Shown: in pieces, positions 16,843 to 28,701 of the stretch | How positions within the stretch are numbered: position 1 is the stretch's first letter | Layout: every line of letters begins with the position of its first letter | Source of the DNA: Dictyobacter formicarum | Lineage (GTDB): Bacteria; Chloroflexota; Ktedonobacteria; Ktedonobacterales; Ktedonobacteraceae | Direction: 5' to 3' | Assembly: GCF_016587435.1 (NCBI RefSeq) | Contig: NZ_BNJJ01000005.1 | Location: 310,001-374,000, forward strand | Length of the DNA stretch: 64,000 nucleotides | Program-made: the position numbers and the translations under genes | Notes under the pieces: generated by a model | What the model saw: the letters and a program-made list of their open reading frames with translations, nothing else | Told to the model about the DNA's origin: nothing | The model's database searches: none

Positions 16843-18633
16843 ATGAGTGACCGGGTTCAACGGGTGTTTATCTGTGCAATGCTTTTCCTCGGCAGCACAT
16901 TGATAGCAATCAGCAATCCAGTACATGCGCATAGCGCCGTGACGCAGCAATCGACAAACGCGGCAATACCAGTGGTAGAGCCCGATTATATTTACAATCA
17001 GCTCTATACCATGGCCACCAGCTTTCAACATCGTGAATCTGGCTACGATAAACAACTCCCGGTTAGCATCAACGGACACGATGAGTTCGCGAACTATTGG
17101 TCACAGGAAATACTGCGCAACCTTCAGGGTTTTGGAGCCGCTACCTATCACGATAATTTTCCGCTGCGTGGCTGGCGCTCACGGCCCAGCACAACGCCAG
17201 CGACCAATGTCGAGGTTACTGTGCCCGGCGCCATCCATCCTGAGCAAGTCATCATTATTGGTTGCCACTACGATGGTATGGCTACCTCCACCCAATCCGC
17301 CAACGATGATGCCAGCGGCTGCGCAATCGAGCTAGGCATTGCGAGAGCCTTGGGGACTTACTGGCAGCAACAGCATGTCGCGCCCCAGCGCACCTTGCGC
17401 TTTGTCTTGTTCGATACCGAAGAACAGGGCCTCTACGGCTCCTATCACTATGTCAATGCAACAGTCAATGGAGATCTCAAAAATATCGTGGCCATGTTTA
17501 ATGAAGAACAAAATGGTATTGCTTATCCTCTACGTTACCTGGGGCAACTGCAAAATGCCTTGATGCCATTCTATATTGAGCTCTCACCTGTCACCGGTCC
17601 GCAAAGCGCTCAAATTAAACAATTCAGAGCGTTGATGGCCACAGCAGTGCCAGCCGTTTTTCAACAAATGCGCACGCTAGGCGTACAGACCCTGAGCTAT
17701 CATGACAAGAATAAGAATGATGTGCTGCAACCGATCTTTACGCCCAATCAGATGAACAATGTAAAACAGGAAGATGATAAGATAGGCTCTAGCGACCAGG
17801 TACCCTTCACCCAGGCTGGCATTCCTTGCGCCACCTTTGTAGGAAACTCAACGTATTACAAATACAATGCTCCGGCGGGCTCTTATCCTTATGATCAACC
17901 CACAGATACGATTCAATTAATGAACACCTTTGCTTCGGGCAACTCGACGAAATCCGCCGCATTGACGCTGGCCCTGTCTCTCCCGGCCATGCTTACAACA
18001 TGGATGCTCCAGCAACCATCCATGTTGGGAGAGACAGCCAGTAATGGATATCCTTTAACGACTATTGGCGATATCAGCAGGCTCCAGACCGGAGGCAACC
18101 TGCTCTTCTCGGCCCAGACGGCCCGGTCACTCAAACAAGAGAGCGCTCCCACTTATCACTGGGACTTTGGCGATGGCCAGAGCGCCAGCGGCATGACTGT
18201 CCACCATACCTACACCAGCGATGGCAACTACACACTTACGCTGACCGTCACATCTCACGCAGCTGTGCAGCGTATAACCAAGGGGCTTATAGTGAGCACC
18301 CATAATCCAACCTATCCCAATCAGTATGATCATTTTTATGCAACAGGCATTCCTCCCAGGAACGCAACGGTGACACTACCCGCACCAGATGAAACGCTAT
18401 CCGATAAAGTACAGCTTGCGCCACATGCACTCTGGACGGCCACTCTTACCTCTGGACCAACAGGTGCGGAGAAAGCGCATCTGCAACAGGCAACAACTGC
18501 CCCCTTGTCATCCAACAAAAAAGAGTCTATGATACCTGAGCCCTTCCACTTCTTGATAATTGTATTGGTGCTTTTGCTAATTCCTGGTATCATTGGTAGC
18601 GTCCTCTTGCGCAAACGCAGGCAACCAGATTGA
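16843..18633 (+). CDS. Secreted M28-family peptidase with PKD domain and membrane anchor
   Basis: A 596-residue exported protein: signal peptide (about 1-31, ending near VHAHS), an M28 aminopeptidase domain, a PKD domain (YHWDFGDG ... HTYTSDGNYTLTLTV) and a C-terminal helix followed by RKRRQPD. Zinc-ligand regions visible are GCHYDG, NDDASG and DTEEQG. The last two ligand positions look altered: the usual LDM is FNEEQ, and the usual YHxPxDT is YDQPTDT. AGGAG lies seven bases before the ATG at 16843; the open frame reaches back to 16747. It probably trims peptides at the cell surface, if active. Confidence 0.8.
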   Translation: MSDRVQRVFICAMLFLGSTLIAISNPVHAHSAVTQQSTNAAIPVVEPDYIYNQLYTMATSFQHRESGYDKQLPVSINGHDEFANYWSQEILRNLQGFGAATYHDNFPLRGWRSRPSTTPATNVEVTVPGAIHPEQVIIIGCHYDGMATSTQSANDDASGCAIELGIARALGTYWQQQHVAPQRTLRFVLFDTEEQGLYGSYHYVNATVNGDLKNIVAMFNEEQNGIAYPLRYLGQLQNALMPFYIELSPVTGPQSAQIKQFRALMATAVPAVFQQMRTLGVQTLSYHDKNKNDVLQPIFTPNQMNNVKQEDDKIGSSDQVPFTQAGIPCATFVGNSTYYKYNAPAGSYPYDQPTDTIQLMNTFASGNSTKSAALTLALSLPAMLTTWMLQQPSMLGETASNGYPLTTIGDISRLQTGGNLLFSAQTARSLKQESAPTYHWDFGDGQSASGMTVHHTYTSDGNYTLTLTVTSHAAVQRITKGLIVSTHNPTYPNQYDHFYATGIPPRNATVTLPAPDETLSDKVQLAPHALWTATLTSGPTGAEKAHLQQATTAPLSSNKKESMIPEPFHFLIIVLVLLLIPGIIGSVLLRKRRQPD

Positions 18634-18765
18634 GAGGTATGGATAAAATACACAGTAAAGCTTGACGACGCTACTCATAATAGACGTAGGTTGACTAGAT
18701 GGTCACGCAAAAAAAACCGAAAAAAAGAACGCAAACAACTTGACCCTAAGCCGGAGATCTACTGT

Positions 18766-20418
18766 ATGACAAAACCAATTTATGTAATGGGACATAAAAA
18801 TTCCGATATGGATTCTGTCGCTTCTGCCTATGCATATGCGCATTTATTGCGCGCACAAGGAGAAGATGAGGCAATTCCAGTACGCCATGGAGACCTGAAG
18901 CCTGAGATTCGCTTTGTCCTCGATCGCTTCCATGTGGAAGCACCTGAGGCGATTGAAGATGTATACTTGCAAGTACGTGACGTTATGCGCCGCGGCATTA
19001 TTTCTGTGTATGTTGATCAACCAGTGTTTGAAGCCGGACAACTACTGCAGGAACATAATCGAGGCTCCATGCCGGTTGTCGATCAAGATAATTATGTTAA
19101 AGGCATGATTGCACACGATGACCTGGCCAAATTGTTCTTTAATGATCTGGATCCTTTATCCCTCAATCGCATCCCTTTGATTCGCGATAATCTGGTGCGT
19201 GTGCTTAAAGGCCGTATACTGGTCGAGGGGCGCCGCGAATTGGGCAATCGTGTCCTGGTGGGGGCCATGGAAGCCGAGACGATGGTCGATTATATTGAGC
19301 CCGGATGCCTGGTCATTATTGGCGACCGTGAAAATGCTCAGATCAGGGCTATTGAGGCCGGGGCGGCCGCGCTGGTGATTACTGGCGATCTGCTGGTCTC
19401 CGAGCGCACGCTGGCTGCAGCTCGTCAGCATGGCGTCATGGTTATCAGTACCGCCCACCATACGTTTACGACGATTCGCCTTATCAACCTGAGCATTAAG
19501 ACTCAAGAGATTATGAACCGCGAGTTTGCGTTTTGCCATCCCGACGATCATATGAGCGATATCCAGCCAACACTGATACGCTTGCGCTCTATGCCTGTGG
19601 TAGATAATCAAGGTAAGCTGATGGGCTATATCTCACGCACAGATTTGATTAAAGCCCGTCCGAAGCGCGTCTACCTGGTAGACCATAATGAGCAGTCACA
19701 GGCGGTAGATGGGATCGAAGAAGCTGAATTGCTAGGTATTATCGACCATCACCGTATCGCTGATGTGCACACGAGTAAGCCAATCTTTTTCCGCGCTGAG
19801 CCGGTTGGTTGTACGGGTACCATCATTACAGGTCTCTATCATGAGGCCGATGTCGAGATACCAAAAGATGTGGCGGGCTTATTATTAGCTGGCCTGCTCT
19901 ACGATACATTGATCCTGCGTTCACCTACCTGCACCGTGCGCGATGAGCGCGTCGCCGCTGAATTGGCCGCGATCGCGGGCGAAGATATCGAAGAGTATGG
20001 ACAGGCAATCTTTGCCGCCGCTGCTCAGGATCTGGCCGAGAAGCCTGCGGAGGCCTTGATTACCTCCGACTTCAAAGAATTTACGGTCCGCGATCATAAG
20101 TTTGCCGTTGGTACGGTCGAAACCGCCAGTCCGGCTAGCATTGAGTCACGCATGGCTGAGCTGAAAGAAACCATGAAGCGTATCGCACAAGAGCGAGGAT
20201 ACGTTTCATTCCTCTTTATGATCGTTGACATCATTAATATGCGCTGCCATCTACTGATCTCTGGTGTTGAACAAGCTGTCGCCGAAGCTTTCAATCGGCT
20301 TCTTGAGCCCGATGGTGGTTCTATTATCGTTGAGGGTCTGGTGTCGCGCAAGAAACAAGTAGTGCCACAGCTTCCACGCATTGAAGCCTTACTCACGGAA
20401 ACAACTAACGTACGGTAA
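18766..20418 (+). CDS. Family II Mn-dependent inorganic pyrophosphatase with CBS and DRTGG domains
   Basis: A 550-residue regulated soluble pyrophosphatase. The catalytic DHH domain is split: it starts with MGHKNSDMDSVASA and resumes with the IDHHR motif at 326-330, then the DHHA2 domain (SRKKQ near the end). Between them lie a CBS motif, a DRTGG-like domain (about 145-245) and a second CBS motif. In known members (CBS-PPases) AMP/ADP inhibit, while ATP and diadenosine polyphosphates activate. The start at 18766 follows CCGGAG; the frame opens at 18691. It sits directly before the membrane proton-pumping pyrophosphatase. Confidence 0.92.
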   Translation: MTKPIYVMGHKNSDMDSVASAYAYAHLLRAQGEDEAIPVRHGDLKPEIRFVLDRFHVEAPEAIEDVYLQVRDVMRRGIISVYVDQPVFEAGQLLQEHNRGSMPVVDQDNYVKGMIAHDDLAKLFFNDLDPLSLNRIPLIRDNLVRVLKGRILVEGRRELGNRVLVGAMEAETMVDYIEPGCLVIIGDRENAQIRAIEAGAAALVITGDLLVSERTLAAARQHGVMVISTAHHTFTTIRLINLSIKTQEIMNREFAFCHPDDHMSDIQPTLIRLRSMPVVDNQGKLMGYISRTDLIKARPKRVYLVDHNEQSQAVDGIEEAELLGIIDHHRIADVHTSKPIFFRAEPVGCTGTIITGLYHEADVEIPKDVAGLLLAGLLYDTLILRSPTCTVRDERVAAELAAIAGEDIEEYGQAIFAAAAQDLAEKPAEALITSDFKEFTVRDHKFAVGTVETASPASIESRMAELKETMKRIAQERGYVSFLFMIVDIINMRCHLLISGVEQAVAEAFNRLLEPDGGSIIVEGLVSRKKQVVPQLPRIEALLTETTNVR

Positions 20419-20440
20419 TTAGCTTATAAAGCTTGTGCTC

Positions 20441-20469
20441 TTGCCATGTGACATTTGCTATGTTACACT
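20441..20469 (+). promoter_or_regulatory. Possible promoter for the membrane pyrophosphatase
   Basis: TTGCCA (20441-20446) and TACACT (20464-20469) are 17 bases apart, in the gap between the two pyrophosphatase genes. If real, hppA can be expressed independently of the soluble enzyme. Confidence 0.3.
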
Positions 20470-20670
20470 ATGATACGACTTGGATACTCCTTGTTAGGTA
20501 GAAGTAACTATTGCAAAATTTTAACAAACGCTCCGCAGTACGCAGTATGTTCATTTTTGTAGTTAAAATTCAATAGTGTGCTTCTACCATGGTTCGGTCA
20601 CGATGTACCTGCTATCAATGTTGATAAGCAAACCAGCTTCTTATCTTATTATAAGGAGGACATTTTTGTC

Positions 20671-22929
20671 GTGAGCAACTATATCTGGGTTCCAATCGTA
20701 GTGGGAGTTCTTGCTGTAGCGTTTGCTGGCTACCTGGCCAGCTATGTATTGCGCAAAGATACCGGCACTCCTGCCATGCAAAAGGTTGCAGACGCTATTT
20801 TTAAAGGGGCAATGGCGTTTCTCAACCGACAGTATCGTACTATCGCTCTCCTTTCAGTAGTGGCAGCGGTGGTGGTTGCAGGGGTACTCTATCTACTTAG
20901 TAATGGAAGCGAAGCCGCAAAAGTTGACCTTGCCTGGCGCACGGCTATCGCCTTCCTGATTGGCGCGCTATGTTCAGGAATTGCCGGCTACATTGGCATG
21001 TATGTTGCGGTAAAATCTAATAGTCGCACGGCCAGTGCAGCGACACGTAGTCTGGGCGAAGCCTTGATGGTTTCGCTACGTGGAGGGGCGGTATCTGGTT
21101 TTCTGGTGGTGGCCCTCTCACTACTGGGTGTTTCCCTCATCTTTCTGCTCTATAGTATCGGTAACAGCATCGATAAGGTTCCTTCCCTGATTGTTGGCTT
21201 CGGTTTTGGGGCAAGCTTCGTCGCGCTTTTCGCGCAGCTTGGTGGTGGAATCTATACGAAGGCGGCCGATGTAGGAGCTGACCTGGTAGGTAAAGTCGAA
21301 GCAGGTATTCCAGAGGACGATCCGCGCAATCCAGCCGTTATCGCCGATCTGGTGGGCGATAACGTCGGTGACTGTGCCGGTCGTGGTGCCGACCTCTTCG
21401 AGTCTACAGCCGCCGAAAATATTGGCGCGATGATTCTGGGTGTTGCGCTCTACCTGGCCACCAAAAATCCTGGCTGGATTCTCTTCCCGCTGGTGGTGCG
21501 CGCCTTTGGTTTGATTGCCTCCGCCATTGGTCTCCTCTATGTCAGGCCATCGGTCGTGATCGAGCCGGACAAAGCGGCCGGTCGCGACCCGGGCGAGATC
21601 GCCATGAAACAGCTCAACATTGGCTACTACATCACCTGCGCCCTTTCGGTGATTGGGGTCTTTCTGGTGAGCTACCTGATGCTCGGTGGGGAGTCACTAC
21701 ATAGCGTCAGCCTGCCCGCCTGGGCCTGGTTTGGTCTGTCTGGCACAGTGGGTATCCTTCTCAGTATTGCTTTCGTTTATATTACTCAGTATTACACCGC
21801 TGGCACCTGGCGACCGGTACGCGAAATCGCCAGTGCTACGCTGACTGGACCAGCCACAACTATCATTACTGGTATCGCGGTTGGTTTTGAATGTACCGCA
21901 TTACCAGTGCTGGCCATCGCCGCTGCCCTGGGACTCTCCTTTTTCTTTGGCAGTCAGGTAACCATTCCTGTCAGTTCCTCCATTAATCCAGGCGTGATCA
22001 ACGTTGGTGGCATCTTCGGAACTGCGGTGGCTACGATGGGTATGCTGATGAGTTGTGCCTACATTCTGGCTATGGATACCTTCGGGCCCATTACCGATAA
22101 CGCCGGTGGCATTACGGAAATGAGTGGCGAAGCAGAGTCCGTGCGCGATATCACTGATGCCCTGGATGGCGTTGGCAATACAACCAAGGCTCTGACCAAA
22201 GGCTATGGCATTGGCTCGGCCGCCCTGGCTGCCTTCCTGCTCTTCAGCGCTTACCTGGATGTGCTTTACGCCTACAAGAAAACACCAGATGTGTATCGCG
22301 TTGACCTGGCCAATATTCTGGTTTTCATTGCGGCCCTGATCGGGCTGACCTTGATCTTCTTCTTCAGCTCCCTGGCTATCCGTGCTGTAGGAGAGGCGGC
22401 CAAGCGCATGATCGAAGAGGTGCGACGACAGTTCCGTGAGAATCCCAAGATTATGGCCGAACGGGTTGAAGATAGGGTCGATCCTGATTATGCTCGTTGT
22501 GTCGATATCAGTACTCGCGGTGCGCTACGGGCCATGGTTCTTCCTGGTGTCGTGGCTGTCTTTACACCTGTCCTGATTGGTGTCATTCTGGGACCACAGG
22601 CGGAAGCGGGCTTGCTGATGGTAGGCACGATGGGTGGTATTGTGCTGGCCCTGGTACTCAATAATGGTGGTGGCGCCTGGGATAATGCGAAAAAATATAT
22701 CGAAGCCGGCTATCTGCGTGTCAGTGCAGACGGCGAGATGGTGGATCGCAATGATGCCAATGGCGTGATTTTGGGCAAGAAGAGTGAACCGCATAAAGCT
22801 AGCGTTGTTGGCGATACCGTCGGCGATCCTTTTAAGGATACGGCCGGCCCTTCGCTGCACGTGCTGATCAAGCTTTTAAGCACCATCACCCTGGTGCTTG
22901 CGCCATTGTTTATTGCTCTCCATCCTTAG
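20671..22929 (+). CDS. hppA: K+-independent H+-translocating membrane pyrophosphatase
   Basis: A 752-residue polytopic membrane protein (about 16 helices) that couples PPi hydrolysis to proton pumping. The substrate-site motifs are present: DVGADLVGKVEAGIPEDDPRNP, GDNVGDCAGRGADLF, TDNAGG and GDTVGDPFKDTAGPS. The segment GNTTKALTKGY has Lys506 where K+-dependent enzymes have Ala, so this belongs to the K+-independent, Rhodospirillum-like H+ subgroup. The frame opens at 20578, but GTG at 20671 follows a strong AAGGAGGA with a ten-base gap, and the family begins there. The CBS-regulated soluble pyrophosphatase lies just upstream. Confidence 0.95.
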   Translation: MSNYIWVPIVVGVLAVAFAGYLASYVLRKDTGTPAMQKVADAIFKGAMAFLNRQYRTIALLSVVAAVVVAGVLYLLSNGSEAAKVDLAWRTAIAFLIGALCSGIAGYIGMYVAVKSNSRTASAATRSLGEALMVSLRGGAVSGFLVVALSLLGVSLIFLLYSIGNSIDKVPSLIVGFGFGASFVALFAQLGGGIYTKAADVGADLVGKVEAGIPEDDPRNPAVIADLVGDNVGDCAGRGADLFESTAAENIGAMILGVALYLATKNPGWILFPLVVRAFGLIASAIGLLYVRPSVVIEPDKAAGRDPGEIAMKQLNIGYYITCALSVIGVFLVSYLMLGGESLHSVSLPAWAWFGLSGTVGILLSIAFVYITQYYTAGTWRPVREIASATLTGPATTIITGIAVGFECTALPVLAIAAALGLSFFFGSQVTIPVSSSINPGVINVGGIFGTAVATMGMLMSCAYILAMDTFGPITDNAGGITEMSGEAESVRDITDALDGVGNTTKALTKGYGIGSAALAAFLLFSAYLDVLYAYKKTPDVYRVDLANILVFIAALIGLTLIFFFSSLAIRAVGEAAKRMIEEVRRQFRENPKIMAERVEDRVDPDYARCVDISTRGALRAMVLPGVVAVFTPVLIGVILGPQAEAGLLMVGTMGGIVLALVLNNGGGAWDNAKKYIEAGYLRVSADGEMVDRNDANGVILGKKSEPHKASVVGDTVGDPFKDTAGPSLHVLIKLLSTITLVLAPLFIALHP

Positions 22930-22956
22930 TTATTCCATGCGTAACTAACTAGCAAG

Positions 22957-22996
22957 GCGTTCCTGACACCCGAAAAAGGAATCAGGAACGCTTTTT
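22957..22996 (+). terminator. Terminator after hppA
   Basis: Ten-base arms gcgttcctga (22957-22966) and tcaggaacgc (22982-22991) pair perfectly and are followed by TTTTT. It begins about 28 bases after the hppA stop. Confidence 0.85.
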
Positions 22997-23099
22997 GTGT
23001 GCGCTTCTTTTGGTGCGCAAAGTACTATAATATTCCACTTTCTCCATCCATCCTGGCATATAACATATTGAAGAAGTATATAAAAAATGAGGAGGAATG

Positions 23100-24185
23100 A
23101 TGGAGCATTCATCATCACGCCAGCGAGTCTATGCATTCCAGTGGCTATGTGCGTGTCTTCTACTCTGCCTGACATTGGCAGCTTGCAGCAATTCACAGAC
23201 AATCACGATCAGCAGCACCGCAACCCAGATGCCTTCAGCGGCGACCGATATAAGCATAAGCACTTCCGGTGCAGAAAACCAGGGAGTCAACCTGTATATC
23301 GAACCAAGTGCAGGCGAACAGGTCATCACAGGAGCGATCGATGGTGCAAAAAAATCGGTATGGGTAGAAATGTATCTCCTGACAGACAAAAAAGTTATTA
23401 ATGCGCTGGAAAATGCCGCCTATCGTCAGGTGGATGTGCGCGTCATGCTAGAAACGCATCCTTATGGTAATGGTTCCTCTTCTCCCACACAGACAATGGA
23501 GAAGTTACGGGCAGCCGGCATTAAAACGCAGGCTACCAGTCCTGATTTCGCCTTAACCCATGAAAAGGGCATGGTTATCGACGGTCAGACAGCCTATATT
23601 ATGACCAGCAATTTTACCAATGCGGCCCTTGGTAACAGCAAATATACACTCAATCGCGAGTACGGCATTATTGATAGCAATGCACAGGATGTCAGGACTA
23701 TACAGGATATCTTTACCGCTGACTGGAATCGCCAGCCGGCCACAATCAATAATCCACGCCTGGTTGTCAGTCCGGTTAACTCGCTTGGCACATTTCTCTC
23801 ACTCATCCATAATGCCAAAAAATCTATTGCCATCGAAGCGGAAGAAATGCAGGATAGCCAGGTGGAACAGGCACTGACTGCTGCCTCCCACCTTGGCGTT
23901 CAGATTCGCGTTATCCTTCCTGCCTCATCCTCTAGCGATAACAATCGTGAGGGTATCACTACCATCAAACAGGGCGGCATACAGGTGAAGCAAGATCAGC
24001 GCTTGTATATGCATGCGAAAATCATTATAGTTGATCAGCTAAAAGCTTTTGTGGGCTCCGAAAATATCTCAGCTGCCTCGCTTGAAAAGAACCGCGAGCT
24101 TGGCATCATCGTTACAGATAATTCAGTCATCAATGCTTTAAACCAGACATTTCAAACAGACTGGCTGGCTTCTCAACCAGCGTGA
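23100..24185 (+). CDS. Phospholipase D-like lipoprotein
   Basis: A 361-residue secreted lipoprotein. The signal peptide ends in the lipobox LAAC with Cys29 as the lipidated residue. Two HKD motifs are visible: His154-x-Lys156-x4-Asp161 (HEKGMVID) and His305-x-Lys307-x4-Asp312 (HAKIIIVD), each followed by the family's SNFT/SENI stretch. Two motifs form one active site in PLD enzymes (phospholipase, cardiolipin synthase or nuclease). With no transmembrane cardiolipin-synthase N-terminus, a secreted hydrolase or nuclease is more likely. GGAGG precedes two adjacent ATGs (23097, 23100); I use the second. Confidence 0.85.
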   Translation: MEHSSSRQRVYAFQWLCACLLLCLTLAACSNSQTITISSTATQMPSAATDISISTSGAENQGVNLYIEPSAGEQVITGAIDGAKKSVWVEMYLLTDKKVINALENAAYRQVDVRVMLETHPYGNGSSSPTQTMEKLRAAGIKTQATSPDFALTHEKGMVIDGQTAYIMTSNFTNAALGNSKYTLNREYGIIDSNAQDVRTIQDIFTADWNRQPATINNPRLVVSPVNSLGTFLSLIHNAKKSIAIEAEEMQDSQVEQALTAASHLGVQIRVILPASSSSDNNREGITTIKQGGIQVKQDQRLYMHAKIIIVDQLKAFVGSENISAASLEKNRELGIIVTDNSVINALNQTFQTDWLASQPA

Positions 24186-24399
24186 TGGGCACGCAGATAA
24201 ACGAACAAACAGCGATCAGTAACGCTGTTAAGACAATCGCTATTGATGGACATGATCTTATAGATCGTGGTAGGATAACATCCAGCAACCAGGATATCGG
24301 CTAGGATTAGTCTGATAAACAACGTCACACAATGTTTACCTGTTTTGAGGGCGAAAAGCGCTCCAATATTCTTAAAAAGAAACGCAAAGGAGTTTTAGC

Positions 24400-24687
24400 A
24401 TGGTTACTGAGGTCGCTTTTTTTAATGCGCTACCAGGCAAAGAGGAAGAGCTAGGTCAGGGTATTATTCAGGGCATCGAGTTTATTCGACAACATCCAGA
24501 ATGCATTTCAGCCAATGCTACCCGCTGCCTTGAAAAGCCTGGTCGCTATATGCTATCCGTTGTCTGGTCTTCACTTGAAGCCCACGTCAATGATTTCCGC
24601 AATAGTGCTTTGTTCGCGCAGTGGCGCGCTCCCATTGAGGGTTTATTTGAAGAAAAACCAGAAGTTTTCCACTATCAGGCGTACTAA
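24400..24687 (+). CDS. ABM-domain (antibiotic biosynthesis monooxygenase-like) protein
   Basis: A 95-residue single-domain protein of the dimeric alpha/beta-barrel type. It begins with a strand (VTEVAFFNALPGKEEELGQGI) and has the central CLEKPGRYMLSVVWSSLEAHVNDFRNS segment typical of ABM proteins. Relatives include quinol monooxygenases, heme-degrading enzymes and proteins of unknown role; no specific haem ligand is evident. AAAGGAG lies seven bases before the ATG. It sits between the PLD lipoprotein and ligA on the same strand. Confidence 0.75.
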   Translation: MVTEVAFFNALPGKEEELGQGIIQGIEFIRQHPECISANATRCLEKPGRYMLSVVWSSLEAHVNDFRNSALFAQWRAPIEGLFEEKPEVFHYQAY

Positions 24688-24718
24688 AAAGAATTACACA
24701 GAGAGAGAAAGTACGTAA

Positions 24719-26833
<2,115 letters not shown>

Positions 26834-26849
26834 GCGCTGCAACGCTGTG

Positions 26850-26884
26850 GGGATGATGAACTTGCCATCATCCCTTCTTTTTTT
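26850..26884 (+). terminator. Terminator after ligA
   Basis: A nine-base-pair stem (26850-26858 with 26866-26874, loop aacttgc) is followed by a run of T residues interrupted by one C. It separates ligA from the convergent kinase gene. Confidence 0.85.
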
Positions 26885-26901
26885 GGGCTCCTGCTGCTAA
26901 A

Positions 26902-28701
26902 TTATGCCGGTAACACGCGCGACTGGGATAAGAGATGCTGTGCGCCCTGGTCTATGCCTACAATATAGGTTCCCTGGAAGTTCTTCATCACGGTTGCGCC
27001 TGTATCGTCCACCTCGGTTGCCACAAAATGCACACTGACCTTGTAGCTGCCATTATCTCCCGCTGCTACATCGGTAATAGTTACATCATCATGACTGGTG
27101 TGAGCAAAACCGCTGACAAATTGATCATATGAGTTCTTATCCCGGTAGTCCTTTGCCCAGTGGTCATAGGCGCCTTTGTAATTGCGTTGATTAATATCGT
27201 CAAAATAACTCTGTACAAAAGCCCTTGCGGTATCAGCGGTGACCACAACTGGCGTGGGTGTGGCGGTTGGCTCGGGTGTAGATGGAGTCGTAGGTACAGC
27301 AGTTGGCCTGACTTGTTGAGTAGGAGTTGGTTGATTGGCCTGCCCGAATGAGCCTTCGATAATACGGGGACCAAAGATCACACCGACAACACACAATGCC
27401 ACAATAACAACGATGGCCAGTAACCAGCCCTTCCAGGCCGAAGATTTACGTGGTTCTACATATTGAGAAAACGCAGTATCTGCTTCTTGCAAGTCATAGT
27501 GCGGGGACAGCCCCTGGGAGTACGAGTGGGCATTGACAGCAGGATAAGAAGATCCTCCATACGGTGTCTGTCCAGAGCCAACCGGCTGGGTATATGGAAT
27601 CTGCCCTTGAGGAGCATTTGATGGATAAGAGATGGAAGTGTTTGGCATGTCGCCATAAGGCGTGTTGGGCGCGTAGCCAGCCTGTGATGCATCAACTGGA
27701 GAATAGTTGGGCGCAGACGGATGAGAATTGGCAGGAGGATAACTACTATGCGGATGAAACGCTTCTGGCGAAGAGATGGGATGCGAGACGTGGACCGGCG
27801 ATTCGGTATACAGTCCTTGCGCTATAGCGTTGGAGACACCAATGGCCTGGCGCACAGCTGCGACCATCTCACGCGCGGATTGATAGCGGGCAGCAGGATC
27901 TTTGGCAATGGCTTTCTGTACTACGGCATTGAGAGCCAGTGAAATGCCAGGATTCAACTGCAACAGCGACGGTGGTTGTTCGTTAATGTGCATAGCTGCA
28001 ATAAACAGTGGTGAACCACCTTGAAAAGGTAGCCGGCCAGTCAGCATCTGAAACAGGACGATGCCTAACTCGTAGAGGTCGGCACGATAGTCAACGTTGT
28101 GTCCCTGGACCATTTCCGGCGCCATATATTCAACCGAACCAAGAAACTGTCCAACGGCCGTCAAAGAAGGATCAGACAGGTTACTCACACTGCTGTCTCG
28201 TGTGATGCGCGCGATACCAAAATCAACTAACACCAGGCGGCCATCCGCGTGAAAGAGCATATTGCCCGGCTTAATGTCACGATGCACAATATTATGTTCA
28301 TGAGCGTACTGCAGAGCCGAGCCCGCTTGCTCGATATACTTAAATGCTTCTAAAGGAGACAGTCGGCCTTGTTTTTCTAGCAAAGTACGCAAACTGCCGC
28401 CTTTAAGATAGGGCATTACGAGATAGGCCAATCCATCTTGCTCCGCATACTCATAGATTGGTAGAATGTTCACATGATCGAGCTGAGCAATAACATTGGC
28501 CTCACGACGAAAACGCGCTAGGAATTCCTGGTGCGCCTCAGAATATATGCCTGCTCCCGATCTTAAAACCTTGACCGCGACATCACGTACGGGGCGCGTC
28601 TGGTGAGCAAGATAGACCACTCCCATCCCACCAGAGCCAATTACTTGCTCCAGGACACAGGTTCCAAGTTGTTTCCCGATGAGGTGATCATTACTTTCCA
28701 T
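26902..28701 (-). CDS. Membrane Ser/Thr protein kinase (PknB type) with NTF2-like extracellular domain
   Basis: A 599-residue Hanks-type kinase. Visible motifs are the glycine loop GSGGMGVVY (22-30), Lys44 in VAVKVL, HRDIKPGNML (140-149, catalytic Asp142), DFG at 160-162 and MAPEMVQG. After the kinase comes a long Pro/Ser/Tyr-rich linker, a membrane helix (about 422-444), a Pro/Thr linker and a C-terminal region beginning TADTARAFVQSYFDDINQRN that looks like an NTF2/DUF4878-type domain outside the cell. There are no PASTA repeats. The ligand and target are unknown. Confidence 0.92.
   Translation of the reverse strand: MESNDHLIGKQLGTCVLEQVIGSGGMGVVYLAHQTRPVRDVAVKVLRSGAGIYSEAHQEFLARFRREANVIAQLDHVNILPIYEYAEQDGLAYLVMPYLKGGSLRTLLEKQGRLSPLEAFKYIEQAGSALQYAHEHNIVHRDIKPGNMLFHADGRLVLVDFGIARITRDSSVSNLSDPSLTAVGQFLGSVEYMAPEMVQGHNVDYRADLYELGIVLFQMLTGRLPFQGGSPLFIAAMHINEQPPSLLQLNPGISLALNAVVQKAIAKDPAARYQSAREMVAAVRQAIGVSNAIAQGLYTESPVHVSHPISSPEAFHPHSSYPPANSHPSAPNYSPVDASQAGYAPNTPYGDMPNTSISYPSNAPQGQIPYTQPVGSGQTPYGGSSYPAVNAHSYSQGLSPHYDLQEADTAFSQYVEPRKSSAWKGWLLAIVVIVALCVVGVIFGPRIIEGSFGQANQPTPTQQVRPTAVPTTPSTPEPTATPTPVVVTADTARAFVQSYFDDINQRNYKGAYDHWAKDYRDKNSYDQFVSGFAHTSHDDVTITDVAAGDNGSYKVSVHFVATEVDDTGATVMKNFQGTYIVGIDQGAQHLLSQSRVLPA

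Noticed and set aside
20578..20670. Upstream ATG giving hppA 31 extra N-terminal residues
   Set aside because: The extra residues do not look like the family, while AAGGAGGA sits ten bases before the GTG at 20671.
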